NCBI RefSeq assembly: GCF_001039355.2 | Contig: NW_019775929.1 | Coordinates: forward strand, 1 to 62,000 | DNA: 62,000 bases | Reading direction: 5' to 3' | From: Lingula anatina | Taxonomy: Eukaryota; Brachiopoda; Lingulata; Lingulida; Lingulidae | Shown: piece after piece, positions 23,801-36,839 of the stretch | Layout: every line of letters begins with the position of its first letter | How positions within the stretch are numbered: position 1 is the first letter of the stretch | The notes under the pieces: model-generated | The model's input: the letters and a program-made list of their open reading frames with translations, nothing else | Databases searched by the model: none | Told to the model about the DNA's origin: nothing | Program-made: the position numbers and the translations under genes

Positions 23801-26580
23801 GAATTAAAATTGTATGAACCTATAGGAAACAGTATTCAAAACGCGGAAGAGCAAGGTCAAAGTTCAAAGAAACACAATACGGGCATATTGTTGAAATCAT
23901 GACTGTGAAGGATAAAGCTCATCTCATAGGACAGTTTTGATTTGTTATTTTTATTATTCCATTTCATCTATTTAAATAATATTTAAAACGACAGATATAC
24001 CCTGCGCTACACCCCAATCACGCAGCATGAAAGGGGTTCTTTTATACTTTTTTTTTATTGTTATTGCACATCCGATATCATTAATTTTATTTTTGTAGCG
24101 GCAATATATATTTTAATACAATTAGTGATACAGAGATATGTAGGCCTACTTTGCACAAAAAAAATCAGTTTCAGTTGCTTATGAGGTCCATGCAGAATAA
24201 AATATTGGAATGAGTTTTATGATTTTTTTCATTGATTTTTTTTTTTAATCAAGCAACTTACCGACTGAAGAAAATGGTAAAACATGATGGATGTCTTTTC
24301 TTTGGTGCTGAAGTCTGGGTACAGCACGCATTCTTTCTGATAGAGGCCTGTGACGGGATCTTTATTACACGGATAGCCTGGTCTCGCTCCTTTGAACCCC
24401 TGGATGGGTCTCCCTCCTATGCCACCGTTACAGCGCGTAGCTTCAATGGACCCTGAAATAGGCGAAACCAAAATGTGAATATACTGCTTTTTAACAAAGG
24501 GGCTTAAATGTGATTAAATTGGTTTTCAACAGAGAAATTAAATTATTTTCTTACAGAGAAATTAAATCATTTTCATAAAACTATTTTGTCGACGTTAATT
24601 TCTCTTTTTTTCAGCACTGTTACCACTCCCTTAGTCCGGTGAACAACACATCATATTTTACAAAGTAGGTCTGTTACGACACATTACTCATCAGTATTAC
24701 TAGTATAAATTAATGTTCCACATTAAAAGGATAAAAATATAGTTGACAATTTATTATGTCACGTAAAATATAAGAATTGTGCATGCCTAGGTTTAAAAAT
24801 CACAGAATTACGTGATATTTTTCCTTGAAGTAAACAAGATCTGTTAGCTATGAAACGGGTCATCGCACAGAAGTAGCTGACAGACTTTCAAATCAAATTA
24901 TTACATGTAGATCAAGCACCAAAAGCTGAAAATTTCTTTTTTTTTTCCTGCAAATTTCAATCGCTGGTTGTAGCGCTGAATATGTCTGATAACTTATTTT
25001 CCGTTGACTTTGCAGTGGTAACGTAGACTATATGCCGACCTTAAGCAATGTAAAAATAACACCTATGGAGGTGTAATTTTTTTTCTAAAGGAATTTTCTT
25101 GACGTAGTTCCAAAATTTAAAAAGACATATGGTAATCTTTGGCCATAGGCTAATGCAGTATTAGTTTTTTATTTTATTTTATTTTATTTAATTTTATTTT
25201 ATTTTATTGTGTGTGAGGGTGTGCGTGTGTGAACTTCCTCAAGTTTGACTAATTATTTTACCTGATNCCCCCCCCCCCCACACATACATACACACATACA
25301 CATACACACACATATACACATTTTAATGTGTATTAAAATATACTTACCAATATGCCCAAACGTCGTCTCTGAGTAAGTTCGGTCAGAAACAAACTTAGGG
25401 GTAAGATGCATACGCTCCCCAGGCTTCCCACAAGTGCTGCCTTGCTTGACATACGGGCTGTCTCCGTAGATGGGATTCGCCTTGTCGATAATCACGTTGG
25501 CGCGGTCGAAGGACTCTGTTGTGGCAGGACTAGCGGTCATTGTCCACGTCTTGGGGACAAGGATGGTAATGTCTTTGAAGTATGACCGCCGGTTGGTAGC
25601 GGTAAAGAGGGCCTTAGAGGCCTCAATGAAATAATCCTGGATAATTAGAAAGTGAAGTTTGAAATTTTATATTTTTTGCTAAGTATCATTTCGATCTAAA
25701 ATTATCAACTTTTATTCATATGAAAATCTTTTATGAAGACTTTCTCTTGAAGTCTTGATTTAATTCCTGTATTTCCAGAAATGTTGTGTTTATTTATATA
25801 GCGACGACATGTGAGCTTTAACTGCGTGTTTTAGTAACTTGCTTTCTTCACCTTCGATGTTAGTTTATCTATATTGTGTTCGACAAAAAGCGTTTCGTTC
25901 ATTAAAACACCCTCCATTATTCTTCCACCTTCTGAAACCTATAACAGGTGAAGGTAATCGAATCCTTGGGCCCTTTTTTTAAATAAAAGCACACGTGTTT
26001 ATTTTTCTTAAGCTCCTGACGTCTGAACGTCGGATGCAACAAAGAAAAATTCATAACCCTAATTCGCGTTTTATATTACGGGTACCTTGTTATAAGTGCC
26101 TGCAACCACACTGTAAACAGTGCTAGGTTTGAAGAAAGCTAATATACCATAGGCAAGTCCTAACTTTTCAGGCCGTCAAACAATGCAGCTGAGAAACACA
26201 TAAAGATATTTAAACATGTTTAGCGTAGTTTTATACCACTTTCAAAATGCAAAATTTGTTCTACTACATGTAGGTGCTTGAAAATATCATTTTAGTAGGT
26301 GTTTTTGCAAATTTCTTAAAATTACGCTTTAGGATTTAAATTTTCCCAACGCCCTTTTCTTACGTTCACTGTTAAAAAATTATATAATGAAAATAATAGA
26401 CGGGACTTTCTTGTTTATTATTTTGTTCGACCCTTCCTTCCTTTAATTGTGAATTACGCTTTTTTTAATATTAGTTTCTCGCTTGTGTACAAGAGTACAT
26501 CAGAAATACCTATAATTCACTGCATAATTAAATGAATAAAGAATACTCCGAGGAAGATTTTAGCTCGTCACACACATCAA

Positions 26581-26623
<43 letters not shown>

Positions 26624-29600
26624 TGGTTGCACATGTTCCAAACTTTTTGGCAACCATGGCTTCCACAGCGATGCATGAACGTCCTGTGTACGATCAAAGC
26701 GACCACCGTGTCTCCTTTGAGCCTCCATCGACGACCTGGCCAGGTTCATGGCCGCACAAGGGTCGCCTTCCACAGTTAAGGGAGTTTAAACTTTTATTTA
26801 TTTAAAGAAGCAAACATACTCGTGCAATACTGGTCCTATTGAGTATGCGAAACCAAATTAACATAAAGAAGTTACGTCACACCAAAAAAGATCGATAAAG
26901 ACATGCGTATTCAACTTAAAAGAGGTCCTTGAGCATAACGATTTGTATCTCAAAACACACAAACCTTTACCTTCTAAGTTTGCTGTAAAAATATTCAGAT
27001 TAAACCAATATTTGCCTGTGCTACTTTGCTGTTGAAACGTTGTAACCAGGTATGGACAATTATGGTCACAAAGGTATACTTTTTACTCACTGCAGCTAGA
27101 AAACCATTTGGCATCTTGGTCCAGTATTTAAAATGAAATTTAAAATTTGGCATATTAACACCGATTCTTTGTCATTTGAAGTCAACAATATCCCTATGAG
27201 AATTTGTGACTTTTTGTACACATATTCAACTTAACCATTTTTATTGGAAATTTTAAGGGAATTAACTTAGTAAAACAATGGTTGCAACTCATTTTGAAAG
27301 TGACCTTTTGTTTAGTTCCAAATAAGATTGAAATTAAACAAAAAGGTTGAATTCTATAGATTCAAGTTCGGTTACGTCTAAGTTATACCTAATACTAACA
27401 GGGAAAAGTGCCGAACAGAGCTCTCCTTTAGGCCTTATTTGATATTTTACAACTGCAATATCTTCAACATTTTAAAAATGACTTCATTAATCTAAAAAAT
27501 CTAAATATTAAAAAATTATATAGCTGACAACATTTATCTTCGAAAAACACCACTTTTTACACATGAAATGATTTTAATCATTTCCTTAATCTAAAAGGAA
27601 CTTTAAAATGTTTAATACTTTTGTGACTGGGGTGTGTTATTTGTACTTCAATATTTGCTTCTTAATATTGACAAAAAACTAGATTTAATTTGAAAAAGAT
27701 CGATTTCTTTTCAACGTGTTTATACAATTATTTGACAAAGTGCTGACGGCGGGAAGAAGAAAAACGTGTTTTCGCTCCCGACACAGAGATAATCCGCTGA
27801 GATCCGCTTCTTTTTAAAAAGCCTCCCGTTTTAAAAAACAAATTAAAAAATAAACAGAGCTACACCTGGATCACATACTGTTCGATCAATGTTTAAGTTG
27901 GATCAGACTTTACACAAGTTAGAACAGTTAATTTGATTGTGTAAAATATAGCACGGATAAAATTTGACGTGTATTAAAATCTATTTATTTAGGGGATGGA
28001 GACTGAGTTAAGTGCATACTTCATTTAACTGCACAAAAACCTTTGTCCACTCTTTTGCATGCTTTACAGATAAACTTTGAGAAAAGAATCAACTGAAAAC
28101 ATATTATACACTTCTATCTGGCCTTATATATTTATAGAATCGGAGAGAAGAAGTAACTACTTGAATTCAGCACTACATTGGAAATAAGCCTCTGGACTTT
28201 AGTGTTTTATCCTACGGTCTTTAATGTAATCCTAAAATGAATTCATTCATTCACTCTGTCAAATCAAATCATGTTAAACCTGTCAAACAGATTGGCTTTG
28301 ATTCAATAAAAGCGACCCTTGTGCCCTCAAACGATCCCTCGTATTTCGCGCACTTCCCTCTTTGGTTACGTAACGTAGGGACAAACAAGACGCCAGTGAC
28401 AGAGAGGCGTGTGTATTCTGAAATTAAGTTGGCTGGATTATCCGATGATAATTCCACCCATACGTATAGATCGGCGTGATTGATTTTATCGACTAGCTGA
28501 CGACCAGTTATGACACTAATTTATGTGATAAAAGTGCAGGCAGCGTTGTCAACACCCAAACACTAATTAGATAATGATGCTATTTGCACGCCTCGTCCAA
28601 CATTTGTATTTGTTCATATTCAGTGTCAATTACAATCACATTAAAATGGAGTTTTTTCCCCTTTCCAACAGAGGTGGCTTTTTTACTTTTATTTTCAAGG
28701 GAGGAAGAAATTCCTCGAAAGGATGCGTTCAAGAGTTTTCAGCTTTAAAATGAAACATTTCTTTGGGCAATGGTCATGCCGAAAAGAGGCAAAAATAACA
28801 AATATCGTTGAAATAATTGAAAGAAAACCACAGCTTGCAGCTATGGAGAGGGGCCCTCTAATCCCCCCTTTCGTTTTTGCCCCCCCCCCTTTTTTTTTGG
28901 GGGGGGGGGGGGGCAGAAGCCCCATATCATCCATTAGGCCGGCACAGTCAATAAGCAAAATACTAGTGGTTTGAGGTGAACAGATGAACTGAATCGCCCT
29001 AAATTTATAATAATAGTTTTAGCTGGCACGCATATAGTGAATAATTAACCGGAGATGTGACGTCACTATTTTGTATATCTCTTCCTCATTTTACCTTATA
29101 GTGTAATTGTTGAGATAACCCGAAAACTCGACAAGCAAATATGGCTTATGGCGCCCAAAATTAATAAAACAGAAAATAAACATGCATATAACAGTGTACG
29201 ATTAACTGAATATATCGAATTTTATATCTATTATCTGGCAAAATAAACACTCTAACAAGTCTGGTATCAGTCATTTTAATTCTATTTTAATTCTAGTCAA
29301 TATTTTACTAACCCAAATAAAAACTTATCTGAAGCACCAGCCCTTATAGTTTTATGACATGATGATAGCGCTATTTTAAAATATCCCTCGTCACGTCCTG
29401 TGTGGTGGGCAAACTTTCACATGCGTTACACTTCGACCTTATTCACTTATTGTTATGTTTTATTGTTACGCGACATTTCTATAAAGCATATATGTGTTTT
29501 GTTTTAATACGAATATTAATATGGATTTATAAAAAGACTCAGTTTTCAAATTATTTGCTTTTATGTATATTTTTCACAAAGTGCTGGTGTATAACCANAC

Positions 29601-32600
29601 ACACACATACACACACATACACACATATACACACACACACATACACACACACGCATGCACGCACATATACACATTTTAATGTGTATTAAAATATACTTAC
29701 CAATATGCCCAAACGTCGTCTCTGAGTAAGTTCGGTCAGAAACAAACTTAGGGGTAAGATGCATACGCTCCCCAGGCTTCCCACAAGTGCTGCCTTGCTT
29801 GACATACGGGCTGTCTCCGTAGATGGGATTCGCCTTGTCGATAATCACGTTGGCCCGGTCGAAGGACTCCGTGGTGGCAGGACTGGCGGTCATTGTCCAA
29901 GTCTTGGGGACTAGGATGGTAATGTCTTTAAAGTATGACCGCCGGTTGGTAGCGGTGAAAAGGGCCTTAGAGGCCTCAGTGAAATAATCCTGGATATTAA
30001 AAAGTGATAGGATTAAGTTTGAAATTTTATTTTTTTGCTAAGTATCATTTCGATCTAAAATTATCAGCTTTTATTCATATGAAAATCTTTTATGAAGATT
30101 TTCTCTTGATGCCTTGAGTTAATTGCTGTATTTCCAGAAATGCTGTGTTTATTTATATAGCGACGAAATTTGAGCTTTAACTGCGTGTTTTAGTAACTTG
30201 CTTTCTTCACCTTCGATGTCAGTTTATCTATATTGTGTTCAACAAAAAGCGTTTCGTTCATTCATTATTCTTCCACCTTCAGGAACCTAGAACAGGTGAA
30301 GGTAATCGAATCCTTGGGCCCTTTTTTAAATCAAAGCACACGTGTTTATTTTTCTTAAGCTTCTGACGTCTGAACGTCGGATGTAACAAAGAAAAATTCA
30401 TAACCCTAATTCCTGCTTTCTATTACGGGTACCTTGATATATATACCACCAACCACATTGTAAACAGTGCTAGGTTTGAAGAAAGCTAATGTACCATAGG
30501 CAAGTCCTAACTTTTCAGGCCGTCAAACAATGCAGCTGGGAAACACATAAAGATATTTACACATGTTTAGCGTAGTTTAATACCACTGTCAAAATGCAAG
30601 ATATGCTCTACTAGGTACTTGAAAATATCATTTTAGTAGGTGTTTTTGTAAATTTCTTAAAATTGCGCTTTAGGGTTTAAATTTTCCCAACGCCCTTTTC
30701 TTACGTTCACTGTTAAAGAAATTAATATAATGAAAATAATAGACGGGACTTTCTTGTTTATTATTCTGTTCACCCCTTCCTTCCTTTAATTTTGAATTAC
30801 GCTTTTTTAATATTAGTTTCTCGCTTGTGCACAAGAGTACATCAGAAATACCTACCAATAATTCACTGCATAATTAAATGAATAAAAAATACTCCAGGGA
30901 AAATTTTTAGCTCGTCACACATCTGTAAGTATTTCTTTTAACCGTTATGAATCAATAAAAAAATAATGTGGTTGCACATGTCCAAAACTTTGTCGCAACC
31001 ATGGCCTCCACAGCGATGCGTGAACGTCCTGTGTACGATCAAAGCGACCACCGTGTCTCCTTTGAGCCTCCATAGACAGCCTGGTGTCTCCTTTGAGCCT
31101 CCATAGACAGCCTGGCCAGGTTCATGGCCGCACAAGGATCGCACAAGGGTCGCCTTCCACAGTTAAGGGAGTTTAAACTTTTATTTATTTAAAGAAGCAA
31201 ACATACTCGTGCAATACTGGTTCTATTGAGTATGCGAAACCAAATTAACATAAAGAAGTTACGTCACACCAAAAAAGATCATGCGTATTCAACTTAAAAG
31301 AGGTCCTTGAGCATAACGATTTGTATCTCAAAACGCACAAACCTTTACCTTCTAAGTTTGCTGTAAAAATATTCAGATTAAACCAATATTTGCCTGTGCT
31401 ACTTTGTTGTTGAAACGTTGTAACCAGGTATGGACAATTATCGTCACAAAGGTATACTTTTTACTCACTGCAGCTAGAAAACCATAAATATCGGACTATT
31501 TGGCATCTTGGTCCAGTATTTAAAATAAAATTTAAAATTTGGCATATTAACACCGATTCTTTGTCATTTGAAGTCAACAATATCCCTATGAGAATTTGTG
31601 ACTTTTTGTACACATATTCAACTTAACCATTTTTATTGGAAATTTTAAGGGAATTAATTTAGTAAAACAATGGTTGCAACCCATTTTGAAAGTGACCTTT
31701 TGTTAAGTTCTAAATAAGATTGAAATTAAACAAAGAGGTTGAATTCTATAGATTCAGGTTCGGTTACGTCTAAGTTATACCTAATAGTAAAAGGAAAAAG
31801 TGCCGAACAGAGCTCTCCTTTAGGCCTTACTTGATATTTTACAACTGCAATATCTTCAACATTTTAAAAATGACTTCAATAATCTAAAAAAATCTAAATA
31901 TTAAAAAATAATATAGCTGACAACATTTATCTTCGAAAAACACCACCTTTTACATATGAAATGATTTTAATCATTTTTTTATCTATAAGGAACTTAAAAA
32001 TGCTTAATACTTTTGTGACTGGGGTGTGTTATTTGTACTTCAATATTTACTTCTTAATATTGACAAAAACTAGATTTAATTTGAAAAAGATCGATTTCTT
32101 TTCAACGTGTTTATACATTTATTTGACAAAGCGCTGACGGCGGGAAGAAGAAAAACGTGTTTTCGCCCCCGAAACAGAGATAATCCGTTGCGATCCGCTT
32201 CTTTTTAAAAGCCTCCCGTATTAAAAAACAAATTAAAAAATAAACAGAGTTACACCTGGACCACACACTGTTCGATCAATGTTTAAGTAGGATCAGACTT
32301 TACACAAGTTAGAACAGTTAATTTGATTGTGTAAAATATAGCACGGATAAAATTTGACGTGTATTAAAATCTATTTATTTAGGGGATGGAGACTGAGTTA
32401 AGTGCATACTTCGTTTAACTGCACACAAATCTTTGCCCTACTCTTTTGCATGCTTTACAGATAAACTTTGAGAAAAGAATCAACTGAGAACATGTTATAC
32501 ACTTCTATCTGGCCTAATATATTTGATTATGAAATAAACAGCTAACAATTTATAGAATCGGAGAGAAGAAATAACTACTTGAATTCAGCACCACATTGGA

Positions 32601-34450
32601 AATAAGTCTCTGGACTTAAGTGTTTTATCCTACGGTCTTTAATGTAATCCTAAAATGAATTCATTCATTCACTCTGTCAAATCAAATCATGTTCAACCTG
32701 TCAAACAGATTGACTTTGATTCAATAAAAGCGGCCCTTGAGCCTTCAAACGATCCCTTGTATTTCGCGCACTTCCCTCTTTGGTTACGTAACGAAGAGAC
32801 AAACAAGACGCGAGTGACAGAGAGACGTGTGTATTCTGAAATCAATTTGGCTGGATTATACGATGATAATTCCACCCATACTTATAGATCGGCGTGATTG
32901 ATTTTATCGACTAGCTGACGACCAGTTATGACACTAATTTATGTGATAAAAGTGCAGGCAGCGTTGTCAACACCCAAACACTAATTAGATAATGATGCTA
33001 TTTTCACGCCTCGTCCAACATTTTTATTCGTTCATATTCAGTGTCAATTACAATCACATTAAGATGGAGTTTTTTCCCTTTCCAACAGAGGTGACTTTTT
33101 TACTTTTATTTTCAAGTGAGGAAGAATACGTTCAAGAGTTTGCAGCTTTAAAATGTAACATTTCTTTGGGCAATGGTCATGCCGAAAAGGGGAAAAAATA
33201 ACAAATATCGTTGAAATAAGTGAAAGAAAACCACAGCTTGCAGCTATGGAGAGGGGCCCTCCACCCCCCACCCCCCTTCGTTTTTGCCCCCCCCCTTTTT
33301 TTTTGGGGGGGGGGGGGGTGGGGGTGGCAGAAGCCCAATATCATCCATTAGGCCGGCACAGTCAATAAGCAAAATACTAGTGGTTTGAGGTAAACAGATG
33401 AACTGAATCGCCCTAAATTTATAATAATAGTTTTAGCTGGCACGCATAGTGAATAATTAACCGGGGATGTGGCGTCACTATTTTGTATATCTCTTCCTCA
33501 TTTAACCTTATAGTGTAATTGTTGAGATAACCCGAAAACTCGACAAGCAAATATGGCTTATGGCGCCCAAAATTAATAAAACAGAAAATAAACATGCATA
33601 TAACAGTGTACGATTAACTGAACATATCGAATTTTATATCTATTATCTGGCAAAATAAACACTCAAACAGCATTGGTACCAGTCATTTTAATTCTATTTT
33701 AATTCTAGTCAATATTTTACTAAGCCAAATAAAAACTTATCTGAAGCACCAGCCCTTATAGTTTTATGACATGATGATAGCGCTATTTTAAAATATCCCT
33801 CGTCACGTCCTGTGTGGTGGGCAAACTTTCACATGCGTTACACTTCGACCTTATTCACTTATTGTTATGTTTTATTGTTACGCGACATTTCTATAAAGCA
33901 TATTTGTGTTTTGTTTTAATACGAATATTAATATGGATTTATAAAAAGACTCAGTTTTCAAATTATTTGCTTTTATGTATATTTTTCACAAAGTGCTGGT
34001 GTATAATCATGAGTGATTGATATTTTCTTGTAGAAGTGTATTCGCCTATATGATTAATATTTGGGAAAATACTTCCTAATCTAATTATTTTGAATCAACA
34101 AATAGACCAACAAACAGTGTGAAAATAAGAGCGAACGAAAGACCTCATATCGCCATTGCTGATACAGTTGTATCAATGACTGGGGGGGGGGGGAGGGGGG
34201 GAGGGGGGCACCCAAGGTACATCCCCAGCCTTACCCCTTATATCCGACAGAAAATAAAACATACCTGAATGTTGGTGATAATTGTAGAATCTTCCGGCAC
34301 GTCGCTGCCTATTGCTATCAATATGCCTGAATATCCGTTGTTCGTTAAAGTTATGACCGACCTTTCGCCGGACACAGCAACGGTGAACAGTATGACCAAA
34401 GCCAGAATGCATGGCGGACAGCTCCTTGCGAAGTACAGTGTCCCTCGCAT
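17826..34450 (-). CDS. CLCA-family protein (calcium-activated chloride channel regulator-like)
   Basis: Minus-strand exons: 34450-34265, one copy of the duplicated exon (29989-29701 or 25636-25348), 24452-24262, 23794-23659, 23552-23431, 22769-22545, 22063-21797, 21461-21243, 20691-20544, 20247-20110, 19638-19489, 19111-18881, 18520-17826 (2997 nt, about 998 aa with one copy of exon 2). Signal peptide, then the CLCA N-terminal domain (NNGYSGILIAIG, TGLYQKECVLYPDF, EAPNRQNRLCEG). The vWA domain starts ~294 with an intact DVSGSM MIDAS motif and reaches ~472. Later blocks match family motifs (GDGTYSAYFTKFSGNAKYTV; fibronectin-like WTATGDDLDQGN; YDLRMS). A transmembrane helix lies at ~863-888, followed by a ~110-residue tail with NPAY. 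CLCA proteins are secreted or membrane-anchored, self-processing metalloproteases that modulate chloride channels. The exon normally carrying HExxH was not found between 24453 and 25347. An acceptor at 34501 implies a further upstream non-coding exon. Confidence 0.92.
25348..25636 (-). CDS. CLCA N-terminal exon, copy B
   Basis: A 289-nt exon, phase 0 in and phase 1 out. It encodes DYFIEASKALFTATNRR through GKPGERMHLTPKF to TTFGHI. The sequence matches the CLCA N-terminal domain just before the family HExxH region. Including both this copy and 29989-29701 would shift the frame (289 is not divisible by 3), so only one can be used in a working transcript. Confidence 0.85.
26581..26622. repeat. 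(AAT)n microsatellite adjoining a repeat-like sequence
   Basis: On the minus strand the tract reads (ATT)n and directly follows a ~160-bp GC-richer sequence (26623-26790). The tract is almost absent from the allelic copy near 30955. This arrangement resembles a SINE tail, but no A or B box could be identified. Confidence 0.5.
28880..28912. repeat. C-run / T-run / G-run hairpin
   Basis: Runs of about 10 C, 9 T and 14 G follow directly on one another and are repeated in the other copy at about 33285-33320. The C and G runs can pair as a hairpin or form quadruplex / i-motif structures. The lengths differ between the copies. Confidence 0.8.
29599..34006. repeat. 4.4-kb duplicated segment, copy A (probable unmerged allele)
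   Basis: Counterpart of 25268-29597. It holds CLCA exon 2 at 29989-29701 and runs continuously into the sequence carrying CLCA exon 1. It has a local tandem repeat of ~30 bases near 31050-31110 that is single in copy B, consistent with an allelic indel. Confidence 0.9.
29701..29989 (-). CDS. CLCA N-terminal exon, copy A
   Basis: Same 289-nt exon as 25636-25348 (DYFTEASKALF start). It splices in phase 0 from exon 1 (ending NIQ at 34265). It lies on the same uninterrupted stretch as exon 1, so it is the safer choice for the gene model. Confidence 0.88.
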
Positions 34451-35964
34451 AATGATCCTTCCAGCTGTCGGGTTACGTCGTGAAGTTCTCGTGTTCTATT
34501 CTGAAAAAGAAAAAAGGAAGTGAGTTGTAGTTTTAAGAGTCACTTATTCAATGCGAGTTACGACTCAATTCTGGACGTGGGTGCTTTAAAAAGCGCTCTC
34601 CTCCTTTTTAGTTGCGTTCCAACTTGAGTGGGCGTGGGCACTTAATCCCGGATGTCAAGCATAAGACGGCGTGATTCTTAAACCCATTGGACATCGATTC
34701 TATGCTTCATTTAAAATATATCTACCAGCTGTTATTGGTATGAGCCACATTATTTATCAAAACGCTAAACTCAGTATTTTGTGTTGTTGATAAGGTGCGA
34801 TTTAAATAGACACGCACGTTCAAATAATCCTGCTGCTCATCATACACGCGCAAACGCAGTATCATTGCTGACGAGATAATGTTATTGGTGTTTGGATCTA
34901 TATAATCACATCAGGTGTTGTGATGAATATGTATACAATAATGTTATAAATAGATATATTCTGATGACATGTATAATGGCAGTTTGTAGAAATTGGTGTT
35001 AACGAAAACCCCGAAAAGAACTTTTTACTGCAGGTCACAGTAGTGTCATTTTACTGTCAGAAAAATATTTGCATCCTATGGCCTGTAGGATTGGACTCCC
35101 TGCGAATGGTAAGGCATTCTTTGTATCATTGAAGAAGACTTTTGTTAAGGAAGAAATAGAAAAAAAGATCCCTTTATCGATTATCTCGATGCGTCTTTGT
35201 TGTCCGAAATAGTTCCGCCTTTGACATGAGGTAGAGATAATCCATCTTTTTATCACAAAAATAGTGAAATATCGTTAATAGAATTTGATGAAATTACTTT
35301 TTTTTACATATATGAGCTATATGAGCGGATTTTTAAGGTGATTTTTCTAGTCAGGGACGATACAGCTGTGTTCACGCTAGTTATGAATAGAAAAAATGGG
35401 AAGCTGCGTCAGGAAGTGCAAAGGTTATATAATACTAGATTTGCCAATGCTCAAACATATGCTGACTGACATAATAGAATGATGACGGGAAAAGAATAAT
35501 GGATTTTGACGAGTGTGTTTTGCACAGGTGAGCGCCCTGCAATGGACGACCTGTAGGCTCGGGTCAGATCTTCATAAAACAGGACGGTTAATTGATGTAT
35601 GAGCGAAGACACCGCTTTCAGCAGAAATAAAGGAAGGGGGATAGGTGAAACCCACCCCGCCCATTACTCAAACATAAAAAAGATATCTGTAAACTAATTT
35701 GGCTTATTTTCATTGTTGTAACGAAATAATTTCCTCGCTCCCCCAGACCAAGGAATTAGACGTCTACGATATAATTCCCTGCTCAGACGACAGTAAATCT
35801 TCCTGACAATTTGATTTATGAACACGAACTGCGCAGTGAATTATACACTTTTTGTCGAAAATAAAAAAAAAACGCTGTCGTTCATTTCACAATGTATGCA
35901 GTGCAATGTGAGATCATTTCCAACAAGGTAGTTCGTTTTTGACCCAGTCAGGTTACAATATACT

Positions 35965-36095
35965 GGCATACGAGATAAAGAAATGAGTCTGTATGGTCTT
36001 TCAAAGAGTATCAAGATATTTGTTAACGANGGCATACGAGATAAAGAAATGAGCCTGTATGGTCTTTCAAAGAGTATCAAGATATTTGTTAACGA
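35965..36095. repeat. 65-bp tandem duplication across an N
   Basis: Bases 35965-36029 and 36031-36095 are the same 65-bp sequence with one mismatch, separated only by the N at 36030. This is typical of two contig ends that overlapped but were not merged. Confidence 0.9.
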
Positions 36096-36400
36096 GTTGA
36101 ATATCAATCTCATTGTGCTATCTTGAAAGCATATCACGGGCAGGCAAACCTCCGCCGCTTACAAAGACAGCATGCGAAGTTTTACCTGTGGAAACCTGAA
36201 CGTTGAAGAACTGAGTCCACACTTCTGTACGCCGTCATAAGATATGTCATTTGTTAAAATTACCGAGGCATGAAATCAATTCTAGACACACTTACTTGTA
36301 CAGTTTGAAACACATGCTTGTGTGTGTCTGCGTTCGTGTGAGTGTGTGGGTGCACGCGTACGTGTGTGAGTGTGTGCGTGTGCACTAGAACCCCCTCCAC

Positions 36401-36403
<3 letters not shown>

Positions 36404-36448
<45 letters not shown>
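36404..36448. repeat. (CT)n microsatellite
   Basis: About 45 bases of CT, preceded by an imperfect TG-rich tract from 36315. Confidence 0.95.
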
Positions 36449-36451
<3 letters not shown>

Positions 36452-36839
36452 TCTCTTTATCCTAATAACCCAAGTAGCTATGACATTTTTTCACCTCGAT
36501 TAGGTGACTAATTAAACGTAAAACTTGCTTTCTCAGATAATTTGATCTAAACAGAATCGAGGGAAACCTTCTTATAACTGTATGGAAAAGCTCACATGAC
36601 AGTGAAGATTGCACTGTAGGTAGTCGCCGTTATATTTTGTAATTGCTGGCAGATTTTACCAGCTGGACAAAGACGAACTTAATTATCAGCAGATATGTGG
36701 TAGGGCCTACACACACCTTTAATACTGAGTTTCTGAGTATCAGAAATAAGAGACGTCTTGCAAAACCAAGTATTACTGTAATCAAAAACAAGTATAACGA
36801 TTAACGGGGCCTTCGCACTCGAATAGTTTTAACTGTTAT

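Larger units (their letters stand above)
25268..29597. repeat. 4.3-kb duplicated segment, copy B (probable unmerged allele)
   Basis: Bounded on the left by the N at 25267 and on the right by the N at 29598. It matches 29599-34006 end to end at roughly 96%, with small indels. It contains a second copy of CLCA exon 2 (25636-25348), which differs from the other by about nine synonymous changes and one replacement (Ile versus Thr after DYF). The remainder is intron sequence. Confidence 0.9.

Noticed and set aside
26528-26805. Frames with a poly-Tyr tail or matching strand pair around the (AAT)n tract
   Set aside because: Translation of a microsatellite and its repeat-like neighbour; not conserved between the two allele copies.
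28237-28479. 80-codon ATG-initiated open frame (MNSFIHSVKSNH...) kept in both allele copies (also 32655-32897)
   Set aside because: The copies differ at about ten residues, mostly replacement changes, whereas the nearby CLCA exon copies differ almost only at synonymous sites. There is no sign of protein constraint.
28695-28974. Frame spanning the C/T/G hairpin
   Set aside because: The homopolymer lengths differ between copies and shift the frame.
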